Below, piece by piece: positions 33,352 through 41,415 of a stretch of 47,449 nucleotides of DNA (its first letter is position 1; the number at the start of each line of letters is the position of its first letter). The notes beneath the pieces are model-generated. The model worked only from the letters and a program-made list of their open reading frames with translations, ran no database searches and was not told the DNA's origin. Source of the DNA: Candidatus Gallacutalibacter pullicola (lineage in GTDB: Bacteria; Bacillota; Clostridia; Oscillospirales; Acutalibacteraceae); contig DVHF01000083.1 in NCBI GenBank assembly GCA_018712265.1, positions 1-47,449 of the forward strand, given 5' to 3'. A program made the translations under genes and the position numbers.

Positions 33352-35721
33352 CTATTGCTGGCGATAGGTACTCCAATATTCCACAAAAGTCTCCTCCTGC
33401 GCACCAATCTCCTTGAGATCACCTATATATCCCGTAGCGCTCTCGCCAAAAGACTCTGAATAACGCCCATCCTCCACGACGATCTCCACTCGCTCCACAT
33501 CCTCCAGCAAGGAAATCAACATACCGGCAAGCGGCATAAATTGCTGGCTATCGATACGGCTCACACGCACGTCAGAGTAGTAGAACAGCCACAGCACTCC
33601 GGACGGGGAATCTCCTTCCCCCGTACCGCTGTTGAGCAGAGTCATATCCGCATAGGAAAGATCGTCGAAAGCTGGGAACAGGGAAAGCAGGTTCTCCACC
33701 GCCTGCGCATCGCTGGAATCCTCCGGCGCGTTACGATAAATCTCCCGCAGGAGCGACGGATCCCTCCAGGGATCCGCTTTCAGCGGCGCAGCAGGCGGAT
33801 CTCCCCCACCCCAGTACGCCGCGAAGCTGTCAAAGGACTCCCACGCCTGTTTTGCCCCCGCCGGGTAGCTGTTCGCGGTAAAGGTATATTCCGGAGCCGT
33901 CTCCTGATCCGGATCGTTGATCTGGATCTCCACGCGGTCCAGGTTCTGGATCAAGGACAGCAGAATCCCCGAATTGACATAGAAAGCCGAATATGCTTCG
34001 TTTTCCAATGCCGCGCCCATATCCTCCGCGATGTAGAAAAGCGTCAGCCGGTAAGGCTGGTTCTCTGTGGAGAGCTCCATGCCGTCATAGGACGCCGCGC
34101 TGATCTCCGGGAGCAGAGAAACCAGCTTTCCGACAGCAGACGCACTTCCAAGATATTCTGTCCTGGCCTCATACAGCGGTTCCAACTGCGATTCCGGCAG
34201 TCCAGTCGTACCCAGAGCCAGAAGCAGTGCTGTAAAATTCTCCGGCGAAGAAGACGCCGCGTCTAAATCCACCGGGTACATATCCCGCGTATAGGAAAAG
34301 GTGTACGTCACCGTACCGCCCTGCCCCAGCTTGTCATCTTCCTCATAGGAGATGGTGATTTTTTCAAGGCTTTCCACCAGAGAGAACAGGATCCCGGCGT
34401 TGCGGTAATAGACGTCCGCGGTCAATGTATTGTCCACAAATATTTTTCCCGGATCGGTAATGCGGTACAGAATGGACAGGTTCCTCCCGCCCTCCTGGGA
34501 GTAGTCGATTTCCTGAACCGCCAGCCCGTCCGCCGGAAGTTCGGAAATAAGCGATACAATCGGGATGCTGCTCTCCTGCGGTTCCGTCTCCATTGACGCC
34601 ATTTTATAGCGGTATAACCCGGAAAGCCGAACGATGTTTTCCTCGGCAGACACGCCGGAATCCCCGGTTCCCGGCACGGTCCGCACCGTACAGCCGGTCC
34701 ATGCGCCGCATAGGATCGACGCCGCAAGGATGATCGCGACTATCGCGCGGCCCCCCTGTTTCGGCGCGGCAGCCAGCAAATTGGCAAGTCTGAGCTTCCA
34801 TTCCCTTTTCCCGTGATGGAACTGCGTCGACACAGGGATCCCTCCCTTCTTCTGCATCCGCACCGCATCCAGCAGCGCCATACTGTACTGCCTGCGCGCT
34901 TCCAGATCCCCGTTCCGGACAGCTTCCTCATCGCAGGAAAGTTCCAGATCCCGATCCGATACGCGCACCATCCACCACACAAGCGGGTGGTACCAATGCA
35001 CCGCGCGCACCGCCGTCATCAGCAGCTTGTACCAGAGATCGCCGCGCCGGAAATGTACCAGTTCATGACGGAAAATGGCTTCCAGCGTCCCGCGGGAGTA
35101 GCCCTCCGACGGCAGAATCAGCACCGGGCGCAGCAGTCCCAGAATCATCGGACCGGGAGCAGATTCCCAGATCCGCAGTTCAGGCGCGGTGCGCAGAGCC
35201 ATCTCGCAGCAAACTTCACGATACGCACCAGCTGTTTCGTCTTGCGGCGGACATCCCCACCGGTCTATCTGCCTGCGGAAACGCAGGTATCGCCATGTCT
35301 CCCACAGTGTAAATACCGCCGTACCGGCGATCCAGATTCCCGTCCCGATCGACAGCCAGTCGGGAGTGATGTCTGTATCCTCCGCGCGCGGACTTTCTAC
35401 CGCCTGCGGGATCTGCCGGTCTGGGAACGCAGGAACCGGCGCATCCTGTATCGGCTGGGACCCGGTCACTGTTACATTCTCCGATATATCCGGGACAACC
35501 TGAACGGTTTGGCTGACAGCCGGCAGAACGCTTTCCGGGACGGGAATCTCCGCCTCGATCCGGACCGGGATCAGCAATCGCAGTGCAAGGATTCCCCACA
35601 CGAGACAGAGCCGCCTTGCGGGAATGCGCCTGTGCAGCCACCGGGACAGCGGCAGAAGTACGGCCAGCAGAATACCGGTTTCCAGCGCAATCTGCACCCA
35701 TGTCAAAAAAAGCCCTCTCAT
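33352..35721 (-). CDS. M56 (BlaR1/MecR1-type) membrane metallopeptidase with DUF4825-like repeats
   Basis: Signal transducer of 789 aa. The N-terminal membrane helices and zinc peptidase domain carry HELVH (about residues 219-223) with the following Glu/Asp region ELSCDEEAV; a further membrane helix lies near 325-345. The extracellular C-terminal 440 or so residues are not a penicillin-binding domain. They contain three related segments (LISELPADGL... / LVSLLPEISAASYDGMEL... / LLSLFPAFDDLSYADMTL...), each followed by a GILLSL-x2-NLDRVEI-like strand, resembling DUF4825. It should cleave or inactivate the BlaI-type repressor whose gene it overlaps by 4 nt. The inducing signal is unknown. Confidence 0.9.
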   Translation of the reverse strand: MRGLFLTWVQIALETGILLAVLLPLSRWLHRRIPARRLCLVWGILALRLLIPVRIEAEIPVPESVLPAVSQTVQVVPDISENVTVTGSQPIQDAPVPAFPDRQIPQAVESPRAEDTDITPDWLSIGTGIWIAGTAVFTLWETWRYLRFRRQIDRWGCPPQDETAGAYREVCCEMALRTAPELRIWESAPGPMILGLLRPVLILPSEGYSRGTLEAIFRHELVHFRRGDLWYKLLMTAVRAVHWYHPLVWWMVRVSDRDLELSCDEEAVRNGDLEARRQYSMALLDAVRMQKKGGIPVSTQFHHGKREWKLRLANLLAAAPKQGGRAIVAIILAASILCGAWTGCTVRTVPGTGDSGVSAEENIVRLSGLYRYKMASMETEPQESSIPIVSLISELPADGLAVQEIDYSQEGGRNLSILYRITDPGKIFVDNTLTADVYYRNAGILFSLVESLEKITISYEEDDKLGQGGTVTYTFSYTRDMYPVDLDAASSSPENFTALLLALGTTGLPESQLEPLYEARTEYLGSASAVGKLVSLLPEISAASYDGMELSTENQPYRLTLFYIAEDMGAALENEAYSAFYVNSGILLSLIQNLDRVEIQINDPDQETAPEYTFTANSYPAGAKQAWESFDSFAAYWGGGDPPAAPLKADPWRDPSLLREIYRNAPEDSSDAQAVENLLSLFPAFDDLSYADMTLLNSGTGEGDSPSGVLWLFYYSDVRVSRIDSQQFMPLAGMLISLLEDVERVEIVVEDGRYSESFGESATGYIGDLKEIGAQEETFVEYWSTYRQQ

Positions 35722-36104
35722 TTTCCTCCCCCCGTTTTTTCTTCAATAAACGCGGCAAGCTCCTCCAAATCCTCATCCGAAATGGAGCGGCTGTCGTACA
35801 GCGACGCCACCAGCCGCGTCACGGAATTCCCGTTGAGCCTCTGCAAAAAGGATTTGTTCTCCTGCGCCAGATAGTCCTTTTGCGGGATGAGCACCTCGTA
35901 ATATCTGTTTTTGCCGCGCTTTTCGGAGCTTAAAAATCCCCTTGCAATCAGCCGGTTGAGCAGCGTTTGCAGCGCAGAGATGCTCCACGGCCGCGACTGT
36001 TCCAGATACTCCTTCACCTGCGACGTGGAAACCGGCGTCTCATGCGCCCAAATCGCTTTCATGACCTCCAGCTCCGCGTCCGGAAGCTTTTTGAATTTTT
36101 CCAT
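35718..36104 (-). CDS. BlaI/MecI/CopY family transcriptional repressor
   Basis: Winged-helix repressor of 128 aa. The N-terminus KLPDAELEVMKAIWAHETPVSTSQV and the recognition-helix region WSISALQTLLNRLIARGFL followed by EKRGKNRYYEVLIP are hallmark BlaI sequence. The C-terminal dimerisation half contains the likely cleavage region for an M56 protease. GGGGGAAG precedes the ATG. It is co-transcribed with the M56 gene (ATGA overlap) from a promoter carrying TACA-N2-TGTA sites, so it is probably autoregulated. Confidence 0.94.
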   Translation of the reverse strand: MEKFKKLPDAELEVMKAIWAHETPVSTSQVKEYLEQSRPWSISALQTLLNRLIARGFLSSEKRGKNRYYEVLIPQKDYLAQENKSFLQRLNGNSVTRLVASLYDSRSISDEDLEELAAFIEEKTGGGK

Positions 36105-36199
36105 TTTTCTTCCCCCTGACGGTTCCCGGACATCATTGCGCCCGGGCTCCTGTTTCTTCCGTTTGCTCGCCCCCGCCTTGAACGTGCGGCTGTTTTACA

Positions 36200-36257
36200 A
36201 ACTCTTACAGTTGTATGTTTACATTTATATCTTACATCTGTAAGAGTTGTTTGTCAA
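36200..36257 (-). promoter_or_regulatory. BlaI-type operator-promoter
   Basis: Minus-strand promoter TTGACA (36257-36252), 17 nt, TAAGAT (36234-36229). Operators of the TACA-N2-TGTA type lie at 36206-36215 and 36233-36242, the second inside the promoter spacer. A degenerate third (TACATTTATA) lies at 36220-36229. The outer ends form an 11-bp inverted repeat, AACTCTTACAG / CTGTAAGAGTT. Confidence 0.85.
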
Positions 36258-36317
36258 GCCTTTTTCTGAATTTCCCGCCTTTCGGGAACAAATCTGTAAA
36301 AATCATCCGGATAGGTG

Positions 36318-36346
36318 TTGAAATTCCGGACAAGATCAGGTAAAAT
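36318..36346 (+). promoter_or_regulatory. promoter of the PduL-type gene
   Basis: TTGAAA (36318-36323), 17-nt spacer, TAAAAT (36341-36346), giving a leader of about 85 nt. Confidence 0.7.
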
Positions 36347-36437
36347 AGAAATGCAAAGGAATCGCCTTTCCCAGTGGGATAGGAGTGCGCTTTCTTATAT
36401 GAAAGCCCTTACATTTCATTTACAGGAGATGTTACCC

Positions 36438-37004
36438 TTGAAAATTATGGTTGAAACTTCCGCACGTCACGTTCATGTATCCGAGCAGGATCTCAAAACC
36501 CTTTTCGGTGAGGGCGCAGAGCTGACCGTCAAAAAGATGCTTTCTCAGCCGGGGCAGTTCGCTTCCAACGAGAAGGTTGAGGTTGTCGGCCCGAAAGGAT
36601 CCCTGAAGATGTCCATCCTTGGCCCGACCCGTCCGGAAACGCAGGTTGAGGTTGCGCTGACCGATGCCCGCAAGCTCGGCATCAATCCGCCGATCCGTGA
36701 ATCCGGCTGCCTGGAAGGCACTCCCGGCTGCAAGATCGTCGGCCCGAAGGGCGAGATCGATCTCGATCACGGCGTGATTGTGGCACAGCGCCACATCCAT
36801 TTCAACGAGGAAGAAGCCAAAGAGGCTGGCGTCACCGACAAGCAGGTGGTATCCGTCAAGGTTGATTACAACAACCGTGCGCTGATCTTCGGCGACGTTG
36901 TCTGCCGTGTCAGCAACAAGTACGCCGCCGCCATGCACATCGACACCGATGAATCCAATGCGGCAGCACTTCCCGGCACCGTAGACGGCGAAATCATTCT
37001 GTAA
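36438..37004 (+). CDS. pduL: phosphate propanoyltransferase (PduL-type phosphotransacylase)
   Basis: Interconverts acyl-CoA and acyl phosphate (acetyl or propionyl); with a kinase this yields ATP. The protein is 188 aa with two beta-barrel halves and the metal-binding His motifs SARHVHVS and AQRHIHF. It lacks the N-terminal microcompartment-targeting peptide of true PduL, and no shell gene is nearby, so a free cytosolic Pta substitute is likely. The TTG at 36438 lies 9 nt after AGGAG and gives the usual KIMVETSARHVH start; the longer frame runs through the promoter. Own promoter and terminator. Confidence 0.9.
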   Translation: MKIMVETSARHVHVSEQDLKTLFGEGAELTVKKMLSQPGQFASNEKVEVVGPKGSLKMSILGPTRPETQVEVALTDARKLGINPPIRESGCLEGTPGCKIVGPKGEIDLDHGVIVAQRHIHFNEEEAKEAGVTDKQVVSVKVDYNNRALIFGDVVCRVSNKYAAAMHIDTDESNAAALPGTVDGEIIL

Positions 37005-37032
37005 TCGCGGCCACCAGAGAATCAGACAGTAC

Positions 37033-37065
37033 AAAAGCGGCATCCTGCGCGGGTGCCGCTTTTTT
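37033..37065 (+). terminator. terminator of the PduL-type gene
   Basis: AAAAGCGGCA / TGCCGCTTTT arms followed by TTTTTT, 30 nt after the stop codon. Confidence 0.9.
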
Positions 37066-37107
37066 GTATAGATCCTGTAGCATTACGAGCAGCCTGTAAG
37101 GTCGTAA

Positions 37108-37135
37108 AATCCCCCAGCAAAGCCGGGGGATTTTT
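37108..37135. terminator. terminator at the 3' end of the small lipoprotein gene
   Basis: AATCCCCC / GGGGGATT hairpin with A and T runs on its two sides, just before the stop of the convergent minus-strand gene. Confidence 0.75.
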
Positions 37136-37138
37136 CTG

Positions 37139-37510
37139 TCAATCGATTGTCCAGCCCATCTCAGCGAGGGTGTCGATCTCATCCTGCGGAAGATCCTCCG
37201 GGCCGCCGTCCTCTAAAAGCTTGCAGCTGTATATGGTCGTACTGGCCGGGTAGCTTTCCAGAATGTAATCGCAGACCACCTCAATTTTATCGCCTGTATC
37301 CAGCCCATCAAAGATGGATGTATCATCCGTGCCGTTGTTCATCACGGTCGCGCCGCCGTTTTCCGGGATGATGAGATGGCTTTCTCCGGAGCGCAGGTAC
37401 CGGCCTGTCATCGGAAAGCTTTCCTCCGGAACCGAGGGATCGCTGCTGCATCCTGCCAGAGCCGCGCACAGCAGAGCCGCTCCCAAAATTGCCGAAAAAC
37501 CCTTTTTCAC
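37139..37510 (-). CDS. small lipoprotein of unknown function
   Basis: Exported protein of 123 aa with a clear lipoprotein signal (MKKGFSAILGAALLCAALAGC; lipid Cys at residue 21). The mature part is acidic and contains RYLRSGESHLIIPENGG and a compact beta-rich-looking stretch. I do not recognise a family. The start is GTG at 37510, with AAAGGGGATAGGG upstream. It is a single gene convergent with the PduL-type gene. Confidence 0.75.
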   Translation of the reverse strand: MKKGFSAILGAALLCAALAGCSSDPSVPEESFPMTGRYLRSGESHLIIPENGGATVMNNGTDDTSIFDGLDTGDKIEVVCDYILESYPASTTIYSCKLLEDGGPEDLPQDEIDTLAEMGWTID

Positions 37511-37658
37511 AGCCCTATCCCCTTTCAGAAAACTATCTTTCTACTAATATAGACGGATTTTTTCCTCAATAGTTGCAATTCTATTGTAAAATCGAGTTTA
37601 TTTCATGAAAGAGAATATTCTATCCTGTCCGTACCTGCGGTGAGCAGCAGGTGCAGCC

Positions 37659-38897
37659 TTACTCTCGGGACAAAACCTCCAGGAAACGATCGGAGAGAAT
37701 CTGGTATTCGTGATTTTCCAGAATATATTTCTGGCCGCGTTTTCCCATCTCGGCCAGCTTTTCCGGCGGAGTGGATGCGAGCTCTATCGCGGCCTCCGCA
37801 ATCGCTTTGCTGTCCTCCGGCGGTATGGAAACGCCGCACCCAGCGTCCTTTACCATGTCGTTGCCCGCCTCGATCGCAAAAATCACCGGCTTTGCCGCCA
37901 TCATGTAATCCATCAGCTTGTTCGGGCTTACTCCAAACCGGAACAGCGGCTGCCGCTGTAAGCCAACGTACAGCGCGTCCATCTCAGACAGGAGCGCCGG
38001 GACGTCGCTGCGCTTTACCGCGGACAGAAGCTCCACCGTATTCCTTAGTCCCAGATCCACGACCTTCTGCATCAACCGATCGCGCTCCGGCCCCTGCCCC
38101 ACAAGAATCAGCTTGATTTTTTTATCCTTGAGCATTCCGCCCGCTTCAATAAAGCTGTCCAGCGCGTTTGCGATGCCGTGCGCGCCCGTATAGCCTATCA
38201 GGAAATATCCCTGATTGTGGAACTCCTGAAGCAGCTCCCTGTATGGGGCTTTCTCCGGATCGATCGGCGCCTCCCAGTCCTCCTTGACAATTCCGTTCGG
38301 GATGCACACAAACTTTTCCGGAGCCATGCCGTGCTCCACCATGTGTTCCTTGGCGCACGGCAGGATCGAAACGACGGCGTCGCTGTGCTTGTAGCAGTAA
38401 TTTTCAGCTGCCTGCATCAGCATGATATACGGATGCTTCGCGCTCATGCCGCCGAGCTCCATCGGGCTGAGCGGCCACAGATCGTGCACCTCATAAATGA
38501 GCTTTGCACCGTTCTTTTTGGCGATCTGATGCGCCGGATAGATGTCCAGCGGGTATGTGGAGGAGGCTATCACGGCGTCCGGCTTGCCCTGCGCGGTGAT
38601 TTGCTTCTGGTACCGGTAAAGCCCGGCCAGGAACGTGAGCATATTCCGGATGCGGCCCATGCCGTTGCCCTTGTATTCCGGGCAGCGGATCCAGAAGTAG
38701 CGGACGCCGTCGATCATTTCTTCCATCGTGCTCTTTCCCTGCATATCGGGATTCAGGCCGCGCAGATGTGAAAAGGATGCGGCCACAATCGTCACCTGAT
38801 GTCCCGCCTGCACCCATCTTTTTGCCATGAAATAGGGGCGGTATTCCATGCCGTGCCTGTTCGATCCGGCATAATGATTGATTAAAATAATATTCAT
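37659..38897 (-). CDS. GT4 family glycosyltransferase (WbuB-like)
   Basis: GT-B retaining glycosyltransferase of 412 aa. The N-terminal acceptor domain starts NIILINHYAGSNRHGMEYRPY, a WbuB/WbpH-like signature of enzymes acting on N-acetylated sugars. The C-terminal donor domain has YTGAHGIANALDSFIEA and PVIFAIEAGNDMVKDAGCG. It probably adds a sugar to a lipid-linked surface polysaccharide at the membrane. It is the last gene of the run with the epimerase (7 nt downstream of it) and the WbpB-like gene. Donor and acceptor are not known. Confidence 0.88.
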   Translation of the reverse strand: MNIILINHYAGSNRHGMEYRPYFMAKRWVQAGHQVTIVAASFSHLRGLNPDMQGKSTMEEMIDGVRYFWIRCPEYKGNGMGRIRNMLTFLAGLYRYQKQITAQGKPDAVIASSTYPLDIYPAHQIAKKNGAKLIYEVHDLWPLSPMELGGMSAKHPYIMLMQAAENYCYKHSDAVVSILPCAKEHMVEHGMAPEKFVCIPNGIVKEDWEAPIDPEKAPYRELLQEFHNQGYFLIGYTGAHGIANALDSFIEAGGMLKDKKIKLILVGQGPERDRLMQKVVDLGLRNTVELLSAVKRSDVPALLSEMDALYVGLQRQPLFRFGVSPNKLMDYMMAAKPVIFAIEAGNDMVKDAGCGVSIPPEDSKAIAEAAIELASTPPEKLAEMGKRGQKYILENHEYQILSDRFLEVLSRE

Positions 38898-38904
38898 TTC
38901 CAGC

Positions 38905-39978
38905 TTACCTCACAAGAACCTCTGCAATTTTTTCGGACGCGTGCCCGTCCCCAAACGGCTTTTTGCCGCGGGCCGCCGGGTCGGGATGCGTATGAAGCGC
39001 CTTTTGCAAAATGTCCTCCGTCTCCAGACTGGAAAGCACGTTCCAGCCGCCCTCCAGAGTCTCCACCCATTCCGTCTCGCCGCGCAGCGTGATGCAGGGG
39101 ACTTCCATGAACCAGCTTTCCTTTTGCAGTCCGCCGGAATCCGTCAGCACCTGGCAGGCGTTTGAGGTCAGCAGCAACATTTCCAGATATCCCACCGGAT
39201 CGATCAGCTGGATATTTTGGAAGCCCTCCTGCCGCACAGCCTCCTCCGCGAGCTTCCGCGTGCGCGGATGGATCGGGATCACCACTTTTTCGGGAAGCTG
39301 CTCGAACGCACGGAAGATTTTGAGCACCGCCGGAAGCCCGCCCTCCGTCGTTTCCGCACGGTGGAGCGTTGCAAGGCGGTATTTCTTCGGAGAAATCCCA
39401 AGCGTGTCAAAGATCGCGCATTTTTCCGGATTCTGCCGTGCAATCTCCAGAAAATGCAGCACAGAATCGAGCATCACATCCCCTGTCACGGAAACGCCCT
39501 GCGTGATCCCCTCTTTTTTCAGGTTCTCCACTGCGGTCTGCGTGGGACAGAACAGCCACTTCGAGATATGATCCGTCAGCACGCGGTTCTGTTCCTCCGG
39601 CATCCGCATATTATAGGAGCGCAGCCCCGCCTCGACATGAGCCACCGGGATATGGATTTTCGATGCAGCCAATGCGCCCGCAAGCGTGGAATTCGTATCG
39701 CCGTACACCAGCAGGAGATCCGGCTTTTCCTCAAACAGGACGTCCTCGATTTTAGCGAGCATTTCGCCTGTCTGATGGCCGTGCGTGCCGGATCCTACGC
39801 CAAGGTTATATTTTGGATGCGGGATGCGCAGTTCTTCAAAAAACACATCCGACATATTGTGGTCATAGTGCTGGCCGGTATGGACGAGAATCTCCTCCGC
39901 TTTTCCGGCAAGCGCGGCGGAAACGACAGCGGCCTTGATGAACTGCGGCCTTGCCCCGACAATCGTAACTATTTTCAA
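38905..39978 (-). CDS. wbpI: UDP-GlcNAc-type 2-epimerase (WecB/WbpI family)
   Basis: Non-hydrolysing C-2 epimerase of 357 aa. Hallmarks are the start TIVGARPQFIKAA, HTGQHYDHNMSDVFF, the catalytic Asp in GDTNST, Glu in VEAGLRS, and LTDSGGLQKE. WecB (UDP-GlcNAc to UDP-ManNAc) and WbpI (UDP-GlcNAc3NAcA to UDP-ManNAc3NAcA) share this fold. The neighbouring WbpA, B, D and E homologues favour WbpI, but sequence alone cannot prove it. The TTG at 39978 follows AAGGGAGG and gives the family N-terminus. It lies 14 nt after the WbpB-like gene. Confidence 0.85.
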   Translation of the reverse strand: MKIVTIVGARPQFIKAAVVSAALAGKAEEILVHTGQHYDHNMSDVFFEELRIPHPKYNLGVGSGTHGHQTGEMLAKIEDVLFEEKPDLLLVYGDTNSTLAGALAASKIHIPVAHVEAGLRSYNMRMPEEQNRVLTDHISKWLFCPTQTAVENLKKEGITQGVSVTGDVMLDSVLHFLEIARQNPEKCAIFDTLGISPKKYRLATLHRAETTEGGLPAVLKIFRAFEQLPEKVVIPIHPRTRKLAEEAVRQEGFQNIQLIDPVGYLEMLLLTSNACQVLTDSGGLQKESWFMEVPCITLRGETEWVETLEGGWNVLSSLETEDILQKALHTHPDPAARGKKPFGDGHASEKIAEVLVR

Positions 39979-39992
39979 GGGACAGACCTCCC

Positions 39993-41087
39993 TTACCGGG
40001 AATAGCGGACATCCGCGTCGCACATATCGGTGGACGCAAATTCCAGATCGTCGTACCGGACCGGCATCCCTGTTTTCTGGGATTTATAGGCAGCGAGGAT
40101 GATCTTCATGCCCTTGATGCCCTCCGTTCCGCTGACGAGCGGATCGCGGCCCTCATGGATGGCCGTGATGAAATCACGATAGAGCGGTGTATGGCCGCTG
40201 CCGTACACGTTTTTCGGATCGGCTCCGGAAAGTGCGGCGACCTCCTCGTCCTGCGGGGCGCTGTCGGCAAAATTCCAGGTCTGGATGCGGTTGACGGCAA
40301 GGCCGCCGATCACGGCGCAGCCCGTCTCGCCAAAGACGGACAGGGCTTCTTCCAGATTTTTCGGATAGACGCACGCCGTTCCTTCCACCATACCGATGGT
40401 GCCGTTCTTGAAGCGGATCAGAATAGCGCCGAAGTCCTCCGCTTCGATATCGCGCAGGAAATTCCCGGTCATAGCCATGATGGTATCGGGTTCTCCGCCG
40501 AGGCTCCACTGAAGCAGATCGATCCCGTGGATGCACTGATTCATCAGCGTGCCGCCGTCCTGCGCCCAGGTTCCGCGCCACGGGGCCTGCTGATAATACG
40601 GCATGGTACGGTTCCAGAGGACGCGCACCGTGCCGTTGACGAGCTTTCCGAACCGGCCGTTGTCGAGCGCCTTGCGGAGCTGCTGTACCGGCGGATTGAA
40701 GCGGTTCTGATGGCAGACGCCCAGCGTGACGCCCTTTTCTTTGGCTTCGCGGATCATCTGCTCTGCGTCCTGTGTAGAAAGCGCCATCGGCTTCTCCACC
40801 AGAACGTGCTTGCCGTGACGGATGCAGTACAGCGCAATTTCAGCGTGGTAGCCGCTCTCCGTAGCGATCACACAGCAGTCGATCTGCTCTTTTTCGAGCG
40901 CGTCGCGGTAGTCGGCATAAACAGCCGGACGGTTCCCCGTCAGCTCCTGATATTCGGCGGCTTTCTGCTCAGCGCGTTCCGTCACCGGATCGCAGACCGC
41001 CGCCAGCTCGCAGAGCTCTCTGTTTTCAGCGGACGCCACCACATGGTTCTTGGAAATTCTTCCGCATCCAATTAAAATAAAACGCAT
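39993..41087 (-). CDS. wbpB: Gfo/Idh/MocA family oxidoreductase (probable WbpB)
   Basis: NAD-dependent sugar oxidoreductase of about 364 aa. The Rossmann start is FILIGCGRISKNHV, the conserved Glu-Lys-Pro is in VLVEKPMALS, and the C-terminal domain has HGIDLLQWSLGGEP. In the WbpABEDI pathway WbpB oxidises C-3 of UDP-GlcNAcA, and this position fits. The start is 41087 (ATG at the Rossmann strand) or 41108, each with an imperfect AGGAG distance; the open frame further upstream is R3 repeat. It is followed directly by the epimerase. Confidence 0.85.
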   Translation of the reverse strand: MRFILIGCGRISKNHVVASAENRELCELAAVCDPVTERAEQKAAEYQELTGNRPAVYADYRDALEKEQIDCCVIATESGYHAEIALYCIRHGKHVLVEKPMALSTQDAEQMIREAKEKGVTLGVCHQNRFNPPVQQLRKALDNGRFGKLVNGTVRVLWNRTMPYYQQAPWRGTWAQDGGTLMNQCIHGIDLLQWSLGGEPDTIMAMTGNFLRDIEAEDFGAILIRFKNGTIGMVEGTACVYPKNLEEALSVFGETGCAVIGGLAVNRIQTWNFADSAPQDEEVAALSGADPKNVYGSGHTPLYRDFITAIHEGRDPLVSGTEGIKGMKIILAAYKSQKTGMPVRYDDLEFASTDMCDADVRYSR

Positions 41088-41127
41088 CTTTTCATCATTC
41101 TCCTTCATTTGGAACTCTTCTCCCGTG

Positions 41128-41300
41128 ACGGGGGCTGCGCGCCCCCGTTGCCCCGCGCTGGGGAGCAAGCTCCCCAGACCCCAACACATTTCCGACGATG
41201 TCGGAAATGAAGTTTTGACTGTTTGTATTTTTACCCGGCAGGCGTTCCGCGCGGATCGCGCGGTTAGTTGAGGGGAGATCCCCTCAAACTCCCCCTCAGC
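41128..41300. repeat. R3 interspersed hairpin element
   Basis: GGGGGC-tgcgc-GCCCCC, then CTGGGGAG / CTCCCCAG, the stem CATTTCCGAC (41187-41196) / GTCGGAAATG (41200-41209), and AAGTTTT. Same order as 15046-15245. Confidence 0.8.
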
Positions 41301-41307
41301 AGAGTGC

Positions 41308-41414
41308 TTGCCGCAAGCGTCTGCAAGCCTCCCACCGCGACAGAGTATCCTCTCCCGTCGGCATTTCAGCGACCGGAGGGAGCGCGGCGCGTTTTACGTG
41401 CAGGCTTAGCCTGC
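41308..41414. repeat. R1 interspersed element
   Basis: GCAAGCGTCTGCAAGC start, CCACCGCGACAGAGTA, and the terminal palindrome GCAGGCTTAGCCTGC (41400-41414), adjoining the stop codon of the nucleotidyltransferase gene. It is joined head to tail with the R3 copy. Confidence 0.75.
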
Positions 41415-41415
41415 C

